A stretch of DNA of 64,000 nucleotides from Jeotgalicoccus coquinae. Its GTDB lineage: Bacteria; Bacillota; Bacilli; Staphylococcales; Salinicoccaceae. The stretch is from contig NZ_JACHFF010000002.1 of NCBI RefSeq assembly GCF_014207425.1, positions 124,001-188,000 on the forward strand. Direction: 5' to 3'. Shown piece by piece: positions 1 through 7,608 of this stretch (position 1 is the first letter of the stretch; every line of letters starts with the position of its first letter). Both the position numbers and the translations under genes were made by a program. Under the pieces are notes generated by a model, which worked only from the letters and a program-made list of their open reading frames with translations, was not told the DNA's origin and searched no databases.

Positions 1-568
1 CAATTATAAATATAAAGATGCCGGAAACTATATTGATTAAATTAAAAAGCACAAGTGACGGCGATAAAGGATTCCAGTCAATATCGACATTATTCTCTTT
101 TAAATAAGTTAAAAACTTAAGCTCATTTTTAATATCCTGCTCACTCGGCATAAATGACAGCAGCAGTTCCTGTGATTCAAAATCATCCGCTTCGTAGAAG
201 TACAGACGGTTTTCTGCAAGTTCGAGGCCCTGATCAACATAATCGCTGACGACGTTCTCCAGCCCCTCTACAGTATTCCCTTCCTGCTCACCTAAAATAT
301 AACGCTGCATACCGATAATGCTCTGCTGGCGCGCAAGTTTATCGTATACTTTCTGCCCGGTTTTTGTTTCGAAATGATTTTGGGGAATTGCATGGAAAAT
401 CTGCTGAGTATCTTCATATTCACTGCGCAGTTCGTCGAGCGGCAGTGCAGGTGAACGATCCTGATAGAACGCCGAGTAGCTTGCGAGGAAAAGAAACAGC
501 GACACCAGCAGTATTCTTACTTTCCAGTCTCTTATAATTTTAAGAAAGTCCCATTTAAACAGTTTCAT
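1..568 (-). CDS. ABC-2 type transporter permease-like protein, 3' part cut by window edge
   Basis: The gene begins at the ATG at 566-568, directly abutting the stop codon of the upstream gene, and runs off the left edge; about 189 residues are visible. After a short basic start there is one transmembrane segment (about residues 16-35), then a long hydrophilic, presumably extracellular region (to about residue 165), and a second hydrophobic stretch begins at the edge. This matches the first half of ABC-2 permeases with a large extracytoplasmic loop. It is clearly similar in architecture to the adjacent upstream gene, so the two probably form a heterodimeric permease. The matching ATPase is not in the window and would be expected further left. 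Substrate unknown. Confidence 0.6.
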   Translation of the reverse strand, partial: MKLFKWDFLKIIRDWKVRILLVSLFLFLASYSAFYQDRSPALPLDELRSEYEDTQQIFHAIPQNHFETKTGQKVYDKLARQQSIIGMQRYILGEQEGNTVEGLENVVSDYVDQGLELAENRLYFYEADDFESQELLLSFMPSEQDIKNELKFLTYLKENNVDIDWNPLSPSLVLFNLINIVSGIFIFII

Positions 569-1786
569 TTAATCCACCTGCCTTGCGAACTTCTGACGGG
601 TCATCCAGCCGGCAAGAATTCCAAGTATGATTTCGGTAATAATAATTGTAACGGTAAGGACAATCAGACCGGTTTCAAAAGTAAAGTTATTCGACAGCGT
701 TAAAAAGTTCTGCCGGCCGCTTAAAATATTTCCAAACTCAAAGTAGTTCTGCGGAAATAAATGAGCTCCGATACCGAGAAAACGGTCTTCGCCTCCGCCG
801 CTGTACAGTCTGTTAAATGCAACGATTACAAATCCTGCAATCATCACGATTACATCATGCCTGAATACTAATGAGAGCGCTGCATTTAAACGGATAAATA
901 AATATACGAGTACTGCCGTTATAATCAGCGACTGCATAATGAAAGCAGTAATCGGCTCAGTAAAGAAGTTCTCTTCACCTGCACGATAGCCTCCATTGAA
1001 TTCGTAATGTGTGTTCGCAAGTGAAAAATCTCCAAAACCGTAAAGCAGTGAGATCAGCAGGAAGAAAAACGCGAGCAGTACAGCAAAGCCGGACATAATA
1101 ATGAAGAACACCGACAGTGACTGATAAAATATGTATTTTCTCCAACCCAATGGCTGTCCCGCCTTTAAAGTATGATGCTTCCGGTCATCGACCAGTACTT
1201 CACTTGCTGTAAAAATAGTTATAAATAAAATAATTAATGGTCCGTAGTTTAAGAAAAATGAGTACAGCTGCTGAATTCCAGTCTTGCCGTTAAATTCATG
1301 TGTAGTCGGATTTTCTATATCCCGAAGTGCTGAGAGATTGCTTTCGATAACCATTCTTTCAAAATCCATTTCCAGAAACTGTCCGGAATGTTTCTGTTCG
1401 GCGTAATCTTTTAACGCTGCCTGTGTGAAGAGAGGTACACCATTGCCGCTTTTCAGTTCCAGCAGCCTTGATACATCGCCTTTTTGCAGCGCATCATAAT
1501 ACTTAAAGTTATATTCATAATCGTACTTCGCGAGACTGTATGTATCGACACCTGTAAAACTGTTGACTGCAATATCACCTGAGTCCAGCCTGCTTTCTTT
1601 CATACCGTACGCCGATTCTGTTTCCAGAGTCAGTTCATCCGTATCGATTGTCAGCGGATTATTGAGGTTGGGCAAATATATAAATGAATACAGTATGATG
1701 CCGAGAAAAGCCAGTAAAAATATTAATCTGTTCTTTTTATTACGGTATATCTTTTTAAATGTTTCCAAAAACACGATTTTAAACAT
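569..1786 (-). CDS. ABC-2 type transporter permease-like membrane protein
   Basis: A 405-residue membrane protein. One N-terminal transmembrane helix (about 20-40) is followed by a 140-residue hydrophilic loop, then five or six helices from about residue 185 to the C-terminus, the classic layout of ABC-2 permeases in lantibiotic or antibiotic exporters. It is the first gene of a two-gene unit; its stop is immediately followed by the ATG of the next, paralogous permease, which implies translational coupling. A cytoplasmic loop with a DDRKHHTLKAGQPLG segment (about 196-211) resembles the coupling-helix region of this family. No ATPase gene precedes it, because a divergent exporter lies upstream. 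Substrate cannot be inferred. Confidence 0.65.
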   Translation of the reverse strand: MFKIVFLETFKKIYRNKKNRLIFLLAFLGIILYSFIYLPNLNNPLTIDTDELTLETESAYGMKESRLDSGDIAVNSFTGVDTYSLAKYDYEYNFKYYDALQKGDVSRLLELKSGNGVPLFTQAALKDYAEQKHSGQFLEMDFERMVIESNLSALRDIENPTTHEFNGKTGIQQLYSFFLNYGPLIILFITIFTASEVLVDDRKHHTLKAGQPLGWRKYIFYQSLSVFFIIMSGFAVLLAFFFLLISLLYGFGDFSLANTHYEFNGGYRAGEENFFTEPITAFIMQSLIITAVLVYLFIRLNAALSLVFRHDVIVMIAGFVIVAFNRLYSGGGEDRFLGIGAHLFPQNYFEFGNILSGRQNFLTLSNNFTFETGLIVLTVTIIITEIILGILAGWMTRQKFARQVD

Positions 1787-1940
1787 TGGCCATCTCCATC
1801 TGCAATTTATTCTGAGGCATTTATAACTATTATAGAAAACGCTCCCATAATTTACAAACTAATTCAGAGATTCTTTGTTGTATGTCCCATAGAATTATAT
1901 TATTCTTAGTTTACTTAATTACAGTCAGGAGAACTCATAA

Positions 1941-2555
1941 ATGCTTACTGCTTTTCTTCACGGCTTTATTCTTTCAGCAGGACTTATACTTCCGCCGGGA
2001 GCCCAGAATGTTTTCCTTATTAATCAGGGTGCCAACCATAAAAATTTCATTCATGCCCTGCCGGCAGTTATTGCTGCAGGACTCAGCGACACACTACTGA
2101 TTGTACTTTCAGTGGCAGGTGTTTCACTAATTATTTTATCCGTGCCTGCACTGCAGCTCGGCATGTATATTATCGGTTTTATATTTTTAACTTATATGTC
2201 AATATCACTGTGGTTTACTAAAGCGGAAACTGCACAGGCGCCGGTAAAACTTTCGCCTTATAAACAGATTGCCTATGCATTGTCGGTATCTTTATTAAAT
2301 CCGCATGCAATTCTCGACACTGCAGGTATTATCGGCACCAACTCAACTGCATATACAGACAATGCGCTTATCGTCTTCACCATATCCTGCATCGCCGTCT
2401 CGTGGCTCGCTTTTATCATTCTCGTACTGCTCGGCAGAGTACTCGGCAGCATCGATACCGATGGTAAAATCACTTTATATATTAATAAAATATCAGCTGT
2501 CGTCATCTTCATTATTGCGTGCTTTATTCTCATTAATATTATAAAAATGATTTAA
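1941..2555 (+). CDS. LysE/ArgO-family amino acid exporter
   Basis: A 204-residue, six-helix integral membrane protein. The N-terminal signature LILPPGAQNVFLINQGA (about 16-32) and the central LNPHAILDT segment (about 118-126) are diagnostic of the LysE/ArgO family, which exports basic amino acids such as lysine or arginine in exchange for protons. Length is typical for ArgO (about 205). The start is supported by a CAGGAGAA ribosome binding site 7-8 bases upstream. Substrate specificity (arginine versus lysine) cannot be read from the sequence. It stands alone and is divergent from the ABC permease pair. Confidence 0.85.
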   Translation: MLTAFLHGFILSAGLILPPGAQNVFLINQGANHKNFIHALPAVIAAGLSDTLLIVLSVAGVSLIILSVPALQLGMYIIGFIFLTYMSISLWFTKAETAQAPVKLSPYKQIAYALSVSLLNPHAILDTAGIIGTNSTAYTDNALIVFTISCIAVSWLAFIILVLLGRVLGSIDTDGKITLYINKISAVVIFIIACFILINIIKMI

Positions 2556-2776
2556 CTGAAGAACTGTCCGGCGAAGACTGGAGTCTAAGTATTCCCTTAC
2601 CTGATAAAACAATCAGCTCGCTTGAGATCAACAGCATTCTGACTCACGGCAAGGAAGGCGCTGCAGAAACAGCTGTTACCTCAGACGGTGAGATGTATCA
2701 GGCTGCATATTTTATCGCTTTTGAAAGCCATAAAAAAGATGAGAAAATTAAAAGCATCACCGTTTATACTAAATAA
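2537..2776 (+). pseudogene. Remnant: C-terminal fragment of a SnoaL/NTF2-like protein
   Basis: An open frame with no plausible start overlaps the end of the exporter gene and ends at TAA 2774-2776. It encodes about 75 residues including THGKEGAAETAVTSDGEMYQ and the tail FESHKKDEKIKSITVYTK, which resemble the last third of SnoaL-like (NTF2-fold) proteins, where a TH-G-x-AA loop precedes an AKIK-x-I-T-x-Y terminal strand. The N-terminal two thirds are absent, so this is best read as a gene decayed by deletion at the junction with the upstream exporter gene. The family assignment is from memory of the motif and needs a search. Confidence 0.5.
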
Positions 2777-2843
2777 TTGAGTTTTTCACGACCTATTCAG
2801 GGTAAATACAAGTATCACTTCCAAAAAGGAAAGAGGACGTAAT

Positions 2844-3197
2844 ATGAAAACTATTATGAGACTAATACTTGCGGCTGTTTTCGGTATCGCAGGTGTCGCA
2901 CACTTTACACGATCTGAAGGATTTAAAAATATTGTTCCGCATTACTTGCCGTTTAAAGACTTTATCGTTAAAGCAAGCGGGGTCGCAGAACTGATAATCA
3001 GCTTCCTGCTGGTTATCAAACGCCCGGGAAGTATTATGAAATCTGCAATCAACAGTTTTCTGATGCTCGTGCTTCCTGCAAATATTTATATGGCTCAGAA
3101 TGCACTGCCGCTCGGCAGTATTGATGTACCGAAACCGCTGTTATGGGCAAGAGTCCCGCTGCAGTTCGTTCTCATTAAAATGGTAAATAAATTATAA
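2844..3197 (+). CDS. DoxX-family membrane protein
   Basis: A 117-residue protein with four predicted transmembrane helices, typical of short DoxX/DoxD-like proteins (about 110-140 residues). The N-terminal LILAAVFGIAGVAHF segment, the HYLPFKDFIVKASGVAELI region and the C-terminal PLLWARVPLQFVLI motif match this family. The function of most such proteins is unknown; some act in oxidative stress defence together with partner membrane proteins. A GAAAGAGGACG ribosome binding site lies before the ATG. Only 13 bases separate it from the SRPBCC gene, so the two are probably cotranscribed. Confidence 0.75.
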   Translation: MKTIMRLILAAVFGIAGVAHFTRSEGFKNIVPHYLPFKDFIVKASGVAELIISFLLVIKRPGSIMKSAINSFLMLVLPANIYMAQNALPLGSIDVPKPLLWARVPLQFVLIKMVNKL

Positions 3198-3210
3198 AGA
3201 GGTAATTTAA

Positions 3211-3687
3211 ATGCAGACTTCATATCATACGAAAGATAACCATGTATATCAGAAAGTGATGATTCGGATTGATAATACTCCCGAGAATATTTTTCCGTCA
3301 CTTGGAACGACTAAAGGAATCCAGAAATGGTTCCCGGAACTGTCGTTCAAAGGCACTGAGCGGATGCTTTTCCAGCTGGAAAAAGACGTATTTGAAGAGA
3401 TGGACATCTTACGTTATGAGAACCCGAACTTTATTCACTTTACATGGGCAGATGGCGAAGTGGAAATACTGCTGGAAGCTCAGGAAGAAGGTTCACAGCT
3501 TGTCCTGAATGAACGGCTGCCTGTATCGTTCGAACATGCCGCACGCGACTTTGCGGGCTGGCAGTTCAAAGTAAAAAGTATTAAAGATATTGCTGAAGAC
3601 CGCGAAGCGCCGGAAATGGATGAACAGCAGTTTGAAGCAATTCAAAAAGAAATCGAAAAAAACCTGAACTTATATAATAAAGGATAA
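3211..3687 (+). CDS. SRPBCC/AHSA1-family (START-like) domain protein
   Basis: A soluble 158-residue protein with an N-terminal Aha1/SRPBCC-like fold: the pattern NTPENIFPSLGTTKGIQKWFP (about 21-41) is the typical start of these helix-grip proteins, followed by alternating strands with LRYENPNFIHFTWADGEVEI. Family members bind hydrophobic ligands or cochaperone Hsp90; most bacterial ones are uncharacterised. The ribosome binding site AAAGAGG precedes ATG 3211. The gene ends in a strong hairpin at 3679-3709 that separates it from the convergent SMR genes. Confidence 0.75.
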   Translation: MQTSYHTKDNHVYQKVMIRIDNTPENIFPSLGTTKGIQKWFPELSFKGTERMLFQLEKDVFEEMDILRYENPNFIHFTWADGEVEILLEAQEEGSQLVLNERLPVSFEHAARDFAGWQFKVKSIKDIAEDREAPEMDEQQFEAIQKEIEKNLNLYNKG

Positions 3688-3709
3688 TGACAATATGTCA
3701 TTATCCTTT
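3679..3709. terminator. Bidirectional terminator between SRPBCC gene and SMR genes
   Basis: A perfect 14-bp stem, AAAGGATAATGACA paired with TGTCATTATCCTTT, closes a 3-base loop. It lies between two convergent transcription units and overlaps the last codons of the left gene, so it can serve both strands. Confidence 0.8.
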
Positions 3710-3710
3710 A

Positions 3711-4052
3711 TTATTGTGCAGTTTCTTCTTTATCTTTGTTAGATATATTCATCACAATGACCCCGAGAATTATAACGCCCAAGCCGATAATATTTACTGT
3801 CGACAGATGCTCATTAAACAAATATACACCGATAATCCCTGCTCCTGCTGTACCAAGTCCCGACCATACGCTGTATGCAATGCTCAGCGGGATTGTTTTA
3901 AGTGCACCGATTAAACATGTAAATGATAACCCGAAACAAATCAGCATAATAACTGTAGGTGTTGTGTTTGTAAATCCATTCGATAAATTAAGCAGCGTTG
4001 TTCCCGTCACTTCAAACGTTATTGCTCCCATTAAAAATAATGCCGCTCTCAT
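3711..4052 (-). CDS. SMR-family multidrug efflux subunit (second of a pair)
   Basis: A 113-residue, four-helix small multidrug resistance protein. The essential membrane glutamate of the family is present at position 14 (ITFEVTGTT), and the third helix carries the conserved AYSVWSGLGTAGAG stretch. It lies 12 bases downstream of another SMR gene with a different sequence, an arrangement typical of heterodimeric pumps such as EbrAB or YkkCD, in which the two subunits insert with opposite orientation. Likely substrates are cationic drugs or guanidinium-type compounds; which of these cannot be decided here. Confidence 0.85.
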   Translation of the reverse strand: MRAALFLMGAITFEVTGTTLLNLSNGFTNTTPTVIMLICFGLSFTCLIGALKTIPLSIAYSVWSGLGTAGAGIIGVYLFNEHLSTVNIIGLGVIILGVIVMNISNKDKEETAQ

Positions 4053-4064
4053 GACAGCACCTCC

Positions 4065-4382
4065 CTATACTCTCATCAATATCAAACCGATAATTAATAA
4101 TATTATGCCGGCAACCGTCGTTGGCCGGATTTCTTCTTTAAATACAGCAAAGCCGATAATGGCAGTCAACATCGTACCGACACCGCTCCATGCCGCGTAG
4201 GCAAAGCTGAGCGGCAGTGTAATCAATGCCAGTGACAGCATATAAAATGCAAACATATAACCGGCAACGATGCCGATAATCGCTTTTTTGGAATTATTTA
4301 CCGCTGTTAATTTCATCATGCTGGAGCCAAAAACTTCCGATATAATTGCACCTGCTAAATAAACCAGTCCCAATGTATTCAC
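4065..4382 (-). CDS. SMR-family multidrug efflux subunit (first of a pair)
   Basis: A 105-residue SMR protein with four helices and the key glutamate at position 16 (IISEVFGSS). The AYAAWSGVGTMLTAIIG motif in helix 3 is standard. It is the promoter-proximal gene of a two-gene SMR operon and faces a divergent Xre-type regulator across a 198-bp intergenic region with inverted repeats, suggesting local control. It should pair with the downstream subunit; paired SMRs usually need both genes for activity. Confidence 0.85.
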   Translation of the reverse strand: MNTLGLVYLAGAIISEVFGSSMMKLTAVNNSKKAIIGIVAGYMFAFYMLSLALITLPLSFAYAAWSGVGTMLTAIIGFAVFKEEIRPTTVAGIILLIIGLILMRV

Positions 4383-4485
4383 CTCTTAAAATATAAAGCT
4401 CTTCTTTCTTTAATCTTCCCATGACACTATACCATCTGTCATTTTATACACCTTTATAAAATATATAATGACAAATATTTCATCC

Positions 4486-4530
4486 TTTTTGGCAACTATA
4501 ATTGTCAAAAAGACAAATAAATGTTACATT
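4486..4530 (+). promoter_or_regulatory. Promoter with overlapping inverted repeats upstream of the Xre regulator
   Basis: A promoter for the regulator is suggested by TTGTCA (4502-4507), 17 bases, and TACATT (4525-4530). Two inverted repeats overlap the -35: TTTTTGGCAA (4486-4495) with TTGTCAAAAA (4502-4511; one mismatch), and TTGTC with GACAA around five A residues (4502-4516; perfect). Such dyads are the expected binding sites of a small Xre repressor controlling itself and perhaps the divergent SMR pair. The assignment of the bound protein is inference. Confidence 0.45.
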
Positions 4531-4580
4531 ATAAATACAGATATATATGTCACTGAAAAATTCGAAGCGAGGGTGAAGAT

Positions 4581-4784
4581 ATGAGAACAAGATTACGCGA
4601 ACTTCGTGCGAGAGACAGTTTAAACCAGACCCAGCTCGCAAAGCTTGCTAAAGTATCACGGCAGACGATCAGCTTAATCGAACGTGAAGAGTATATCCCG
4701 TCGCTGCTAATAGCAAAACGTATGGCTAAAATATTTAACGAACCAATCGAGAGTATTTTTATATTCGACGAGGAGGAGTTATAA
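4581..4784 (+). CDS. Small Xre/Cro-type transcriptional regulator
   Basis: A 67-residue protein consisting almost only of a helix-turn-helix (HTH_3) domain: LRELRARDSLNQTQLAKLAK followed by the recognition helix SRQTISLIEREEYIPS. Length and the tail NEPIESIFIFDEEE match the YozG/YgzD group of short Firmicute regulators that usually sit in front of a membrane protein gene. Its stop codon is immediately followed by the ATG of such a gene, implying a coupled two-gene unit, and it probably autoregulates through the repeats upstream. Confidence 0.85.
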   Translation: MRTRLRELRARDSLNQTQLAKLAKVSRQTISLIEREEYIPSLLIAKRMAKIFNEPIESIFIFDEEEL

Positions 4785-5477
4785 ATGAAATTCACATTGA
4801 AAATAATTCTGTATGGTACAATCGGTTTTGCTGCCGGTTATCTGACACTGGAACTCCTTTACGGCAGAAATACAGATGCTACTTTAGAAGTTATATACTA
4901 CTGGCTGAGTATCGTGATGATTGTTCTCGCTGCCGCACTGCTGATCTATGCATTTATACGCCGCAGAAAACTCATCAAACTGACTAACGATAAAAACCGC
5001 ACAATGAACGAAGATGATTTTGATGTATACAGCTACAATGCATTTAATATAATTACAGTCACTACTGCTGTGCCGCTTGTACTGTCACTTATAGCACTGG
5101 CTATTCAAACGATGGCTGCTGAAAACCCGTGGCTTGTCGGATTCACGATAATATTACTGTTCATATCAGGCTTTATGAATCTGCAGGCATCGGCACTTAT
5201 TAATATAATTTATCCGGATAAAGATTTACCTGAACCCGGCGATAAAAAATACAACCAGAAACTGCTCGCTGCTTCAGATGAAGGTGAATTATTTATTATG
5301 ACTAAAGCATTGTACAGCTCATGGACACTCACATCAATGCTGTTATTTTTCGCAATGATTATGATGATATTTTACTCATTCGTTACAGATGAATCACAGA
5401 TTTTCAGTATTGTAATCATCGGTTTAATTATGATTATAAGTCAGCTTAAATACTCATATGAAATCAGAGAAAAATAG
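4785..5477 (+). CDS. DUF3169-like multi-pass membrane protein
   Basis: A 230-residue protein with about six transmembrane helices (two near the N-terminus, two around residues 85-145, two at the C-terminus). Size, the RRRKLIKL positively charged turn after helix 2, and its position directly behind a short Xre gene match the DUF3169 family of Firmicutes, whose function is unknown. A GAGGAGGAGTT ribosome binding site lies inside the end of the regulator gene. A terminator follows at about 5486-5516, so the regulator and this protein form a closed operon. Confidence 0.6.
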   Translation: MKFTLKIILYGTIGFAAGYLTLELLYGRNTDATLEVIYYWLSIVMIVLAAALLIYAFIRRRKLIKLTNDKNRTMNEDDFDVYSYNAFNIITVTTAVPLVLSLIALAIQTMAAENPWLVGFTIILLFISGFMNLQASALINIIYPDKDLPEPGDKKYNQKLLAASDEGELFIMTKALYSSWTLTSMLLFFAMIMMIFYSFVTDESQIFSIVIIGLIMIISQLKYSYEIREK

Positions 5478-5485
5478 ATTAACTG

Positions 5486-5516
5486 AAAGTCCCCGCAAGT
5501 ATGCAGGGGCTTTTTT
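5486..5516 (+). terminator. Rho-independent terminator after DUF3169-like gene
   Basis: A GC-rich hairpin, CCCCGC paired with GCAGGGG around AAGTAT, is followed by six T residues. Confidence 0.8.
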
Positions 5517-5666
5517 GTATTGGAAAATTAGTTTCCTGTTTTTATAATTTTATTGAAATAATCAACCTAAATTTAATTTCTATTAATAATTCTGAATATT
5601 TTGTGTATAATGGCATTTATGCAATAGATTGCTTTACATCAAAACAATTCGGGAGGGTTTTAATTT

Positions 5667-7067
5667 ATGACTACGAAGAAAAAAAATAAGAAATTTGTTA
5701 TGCCTCATATTTACGTAATTCTATTTGCTCTGATTACAATTTCCGCCATTGCGACCTACATAGTTCCGTCAGGTTCCTATGACCGTCAGGATATTGATGG
5801 ACGTTCTGTAATCATTCCGGATACCTTCAGCTTCGTCGAACAGAGCCCGGTTGGTATTCTTGAGTTTATGACTGCAATACCGCGCGGTGTTGAACAGACC
5901 ATTGCAATTATTTTCGGTATTATGGCTATCGGTGCACTCTTCAGAGTCATTGAAAAAGCCGGAATTATCGATTTAATTATTAATTTCCTAATCCGTTCGT
6001 TCGGCAACAAAGGAATGCTGATTATTCCTACCATCGTTATTCCTTTAGCAATATTCGTAACATTAACAGGGAATATAGAATCCTCTCTTATATTCTTACC
6101 GGCACTGTTGCCGCTGTTCTTAAAACTCGGATATGACCGGATGGCCGCAACCGGTACTGTGCTTATGGCAACAGTAGTCGGTTTTACAATCGCTCTGACA
6201 GCACCGGCTAACCTTGGTACAGCACAGACGATTGCCGAACTTCCGCTTTACTCAGGTATCGGTTACCGTATGATTATCCTTGCTGTAATGACAATTATCG
6301 GTATTCTTTTCATTATGAATTATATTAGAAAAGTGCAGAAAGATCCGACTAAAACGTTAATTACTGATGATGTCGATGACTCTCAGTTTATTAACGATGA
6401 TACGGACCGGCCTGAACCATCAACACGTACATATATCGCTACAGGGACGTTTATCATTGCGTTAGGGTTTATGCTTTTTGGTATTTTTCAGTATCAGTGG
6501 TATTTCATTGAACTTGCAGGATTCTACCTGCTTGCTGGTATTATCTGCGGACTTATCGCAGGCTTAAAGCCGTCAGGCATTGCTGAAGCGATGAATGAAG
6601 GTATTCAAAATATTATCCTCGGTGCACTGATTGTTGGTATTGCACGTGCAATTTCAGTAGTTCTTGAAGATGGTGTGATAATGGATACTGTAGTTTACGG
6701 CCTGAGCCTGGTAATTACAGCAATTCCTGAAACTATGGTTCCTGTCGCGATGATGATTGTACAGGGTCTGATTAACTTCCTGATTCCTTCAGGGAGCGGA
6801 CAGGCAGCAGCAACGATGCCGATTATGGTCGGACTGGTCGACTTAACGGATATGACGAGACAAACAGCAGTATTAGCCTTCCAGTTAGGTGATGGTTTCT
6901 CAAACATCTTCTATCCGACATCAGGATACTTTATGGCAGCACTTGCGATTGCCAAGATTAAATATACTGACTGGATTAAATTCATTTGGCCGCTGCTCGT
7001 AATATGGTATTCTGTAGGAGCAGTGTTCCTAATCATTGCATACTTCATGAACTGGGGTCCATTCTAG
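5667..7067 (+). CDS. YfcC-family membrane carrier (putative C4-dicarboxylate or basic-peptide carrier)
   Basis: A 466-residue, roughly twelve-helix protein. The start MPHIYVILFALI and GSYDR, the repeated loop LTGNIESSLIFLPALLP, and the mirrored FLIPSGSGQAAATMPIM and AFQLGDGFSNIFYPTSGYFMAAL motifs in the second half are characteristic of the YfcC/ArsB-NhaD superfamily carriers. Family members are annotated as C4-dicarboxylate, arginine/ornithine or short-peptide carriers; the substrate here is unknown. A close paralog lies at 27448-28857. The start is preceded by GGGAGGG, and an extended -10 (TGTGTATAAT, 5602-5611) may be its promoter. Confidence 0.8.
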   Translation: MTTKKKNKKFVMPHIYVILFALITISAIATYIVPSGSYDRQDIDGRSVIIPDTFSFVEQSPVGILEFMTAIPRGVEQTIAIIFGIMAIGALFRVIEKAGIIDLIINFLIRSFGNKGMLIIPTIVIPLAIFVTLTGNIESSLIFLPALLPLFLKLGYDRMAATGTVLMATVVGFTIALTAPANLGTAQTIAELPLYSGIGYRMIILAVMTIIGILFIMNYIRKVQKDPTKTLITDDVDDSQFINDDTDRPEPSTRTYIATGTFIIALGFMLFGIFQYQWYFIELAGFYLLAGIICGLIAGLKPSGIAEAMNEGIQNIILGALIVGIARAISVVLEDGVIMDTVVYGLSLVITAIPETMVPVAMMIVQGLINFLIPSGSGQAAATMPIMVGLVDLTDMTRQTAVLAFQLGDGFSNIFYPTSGYFMAALAIAKIKYTDWIKFIWPLLVIWYSVGAVFLIIAYFMNWGPF

Positions 7068-7091
7068 AGAAATTAGTAAGGATGAGAATTT

Positions 7092-7250
7092 ATGAGATGC
7101 GGTACGAAACGGTTTGAAATAACTGTAGAAAAAGATAACAGAATTGCGACGCAGGAAATCTGTGCGCGCAATCAAATCGATGCACGAAAAATATGCCGCC
7201 GTATGTTCGGCGATGACGAAGTTGTTATATCCGTCAGAAGAAAAAAGTAA
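7092..7250 (+). CDS. Small basic hypothetical protein (52 aa)
   Basis: A short open frame starts with ATG at 7092, eight bases after AAGGATGAG, a fair ribosome binding site. The 52-residue product is very basic, with three cysteines and an ending VVISVRRKK; it has no membrane segment. It follows the YfcC gene after 24 bases and precedes a strong terminator, so it would be cotranscribed. I recognise no family. The good ribosome binding site and operon position support translation, but a spurious frame is possible. Confidence 0.45.
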   Translation: MRCGTKRFEITVEKDNRIATQEICARNQIDARKICRRMFGDDEVVISVRRKK

Positions 7251-7273
7251 TATGATTGAAGATAAAGTTTGAT

Positions 7274-7317
7274 AAACCGCTTGAAATTCCGTCTGCCGGG
7301 ATTTTGAGCGGTTTTTT
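7274..7317 (+). terminator. Terminator after the YfcC operon
   Basis: An outer stem, AACCGCT with AGCGGTT, and an inner stem, AAATTCCG with CGGGATTT, enclose a short loop, followed by six T residues. Confidence 0.8.
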
Positions 7318-7351
7318 GCGGATGGTGCTGGAGCGATGCTGCTCTGGCGTT

Positions 7352-7556
7352 CTATGAAGAACGCTCATAGAATTTCTAAACACTCCGGACTCCTATGATG
7401 AGCGCTCATAGAATTTCTAAACACTGCGGATTCCTATGATGAGCGCTCATAGAACTTCCAAACTCTCCGGATTCTTATGATGAGCGTTCATAGAACTTCC
7501 AAACTCTCCGGATTCCTATGATGAGCGCTCATAGAACTTCCAAACACTACCCCTGC
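7352..7556. repeat. Five 41-bp tandem repeats with an internal palindrome
   Basis: Five consecutive units start at 7352, 7393, 7434, 7475 and 7516, each exactly 41 bp. Every unit begins with CTATGATGAGCGCTCATAG or a close variant (copy 4 starts with T and has GAGCGTTC; copy 1 has GAAGAACGC), in which CTATGA pairs with TCATAG around a seven-base centre. The rest is AA(T/C)TTC(T/C)AAAC(A/T)CT(C/G)CGGA(T/C)TC; the last unit diverges in its final bases. Because 41 is not a multiple of three, this is not a protein repeat. It sits between the YfcC terminator and the his terminator, in a 358-bp stretch without a gene. Units 2-3 and 4-5 share variants, suggesting expansion by slippage or unequal exchange. 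Confidence 0.9.
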
Positions 7557-7558
7557 AC

Positions 7559-7588
7559 AAAAAAACGGAAAACCCCTCAGGTTCTCCG
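7559..7588 (-). terminator. Terminator of the his operon
   Basis: Reading the minus strand, CGGAGAACC pairs with GGTTTTCCG (one mismatch) around a four-base loop and runs into seven T residues. It lies 20 bases after the hisIE stop codon. Confidence 0.75.
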
Positions 7589-7608
7589 CTTCACTCTTCA
7601 CATCAACT

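Noticed and set aside
3736-4200. 154-codon open frame antisense to the SMR pair
   Set aside because: It overlaps two well-supported SMR genes and shows only shadow composition of membrane codons.
7251-7351. Additional gene between the YfcC terminator and the repeats
   Set aside because: No open frame with a start and ribosome binding site is visible; the stretch holds only the terminator and a short GGAGCG/GCTCTGG-like dyad.
7352-7556. 41-bp repeats as a CRISPR array
   Set aside because: Whole units are conserved with no unique spacers between shorter repeats, and there are no cas genes nearby.
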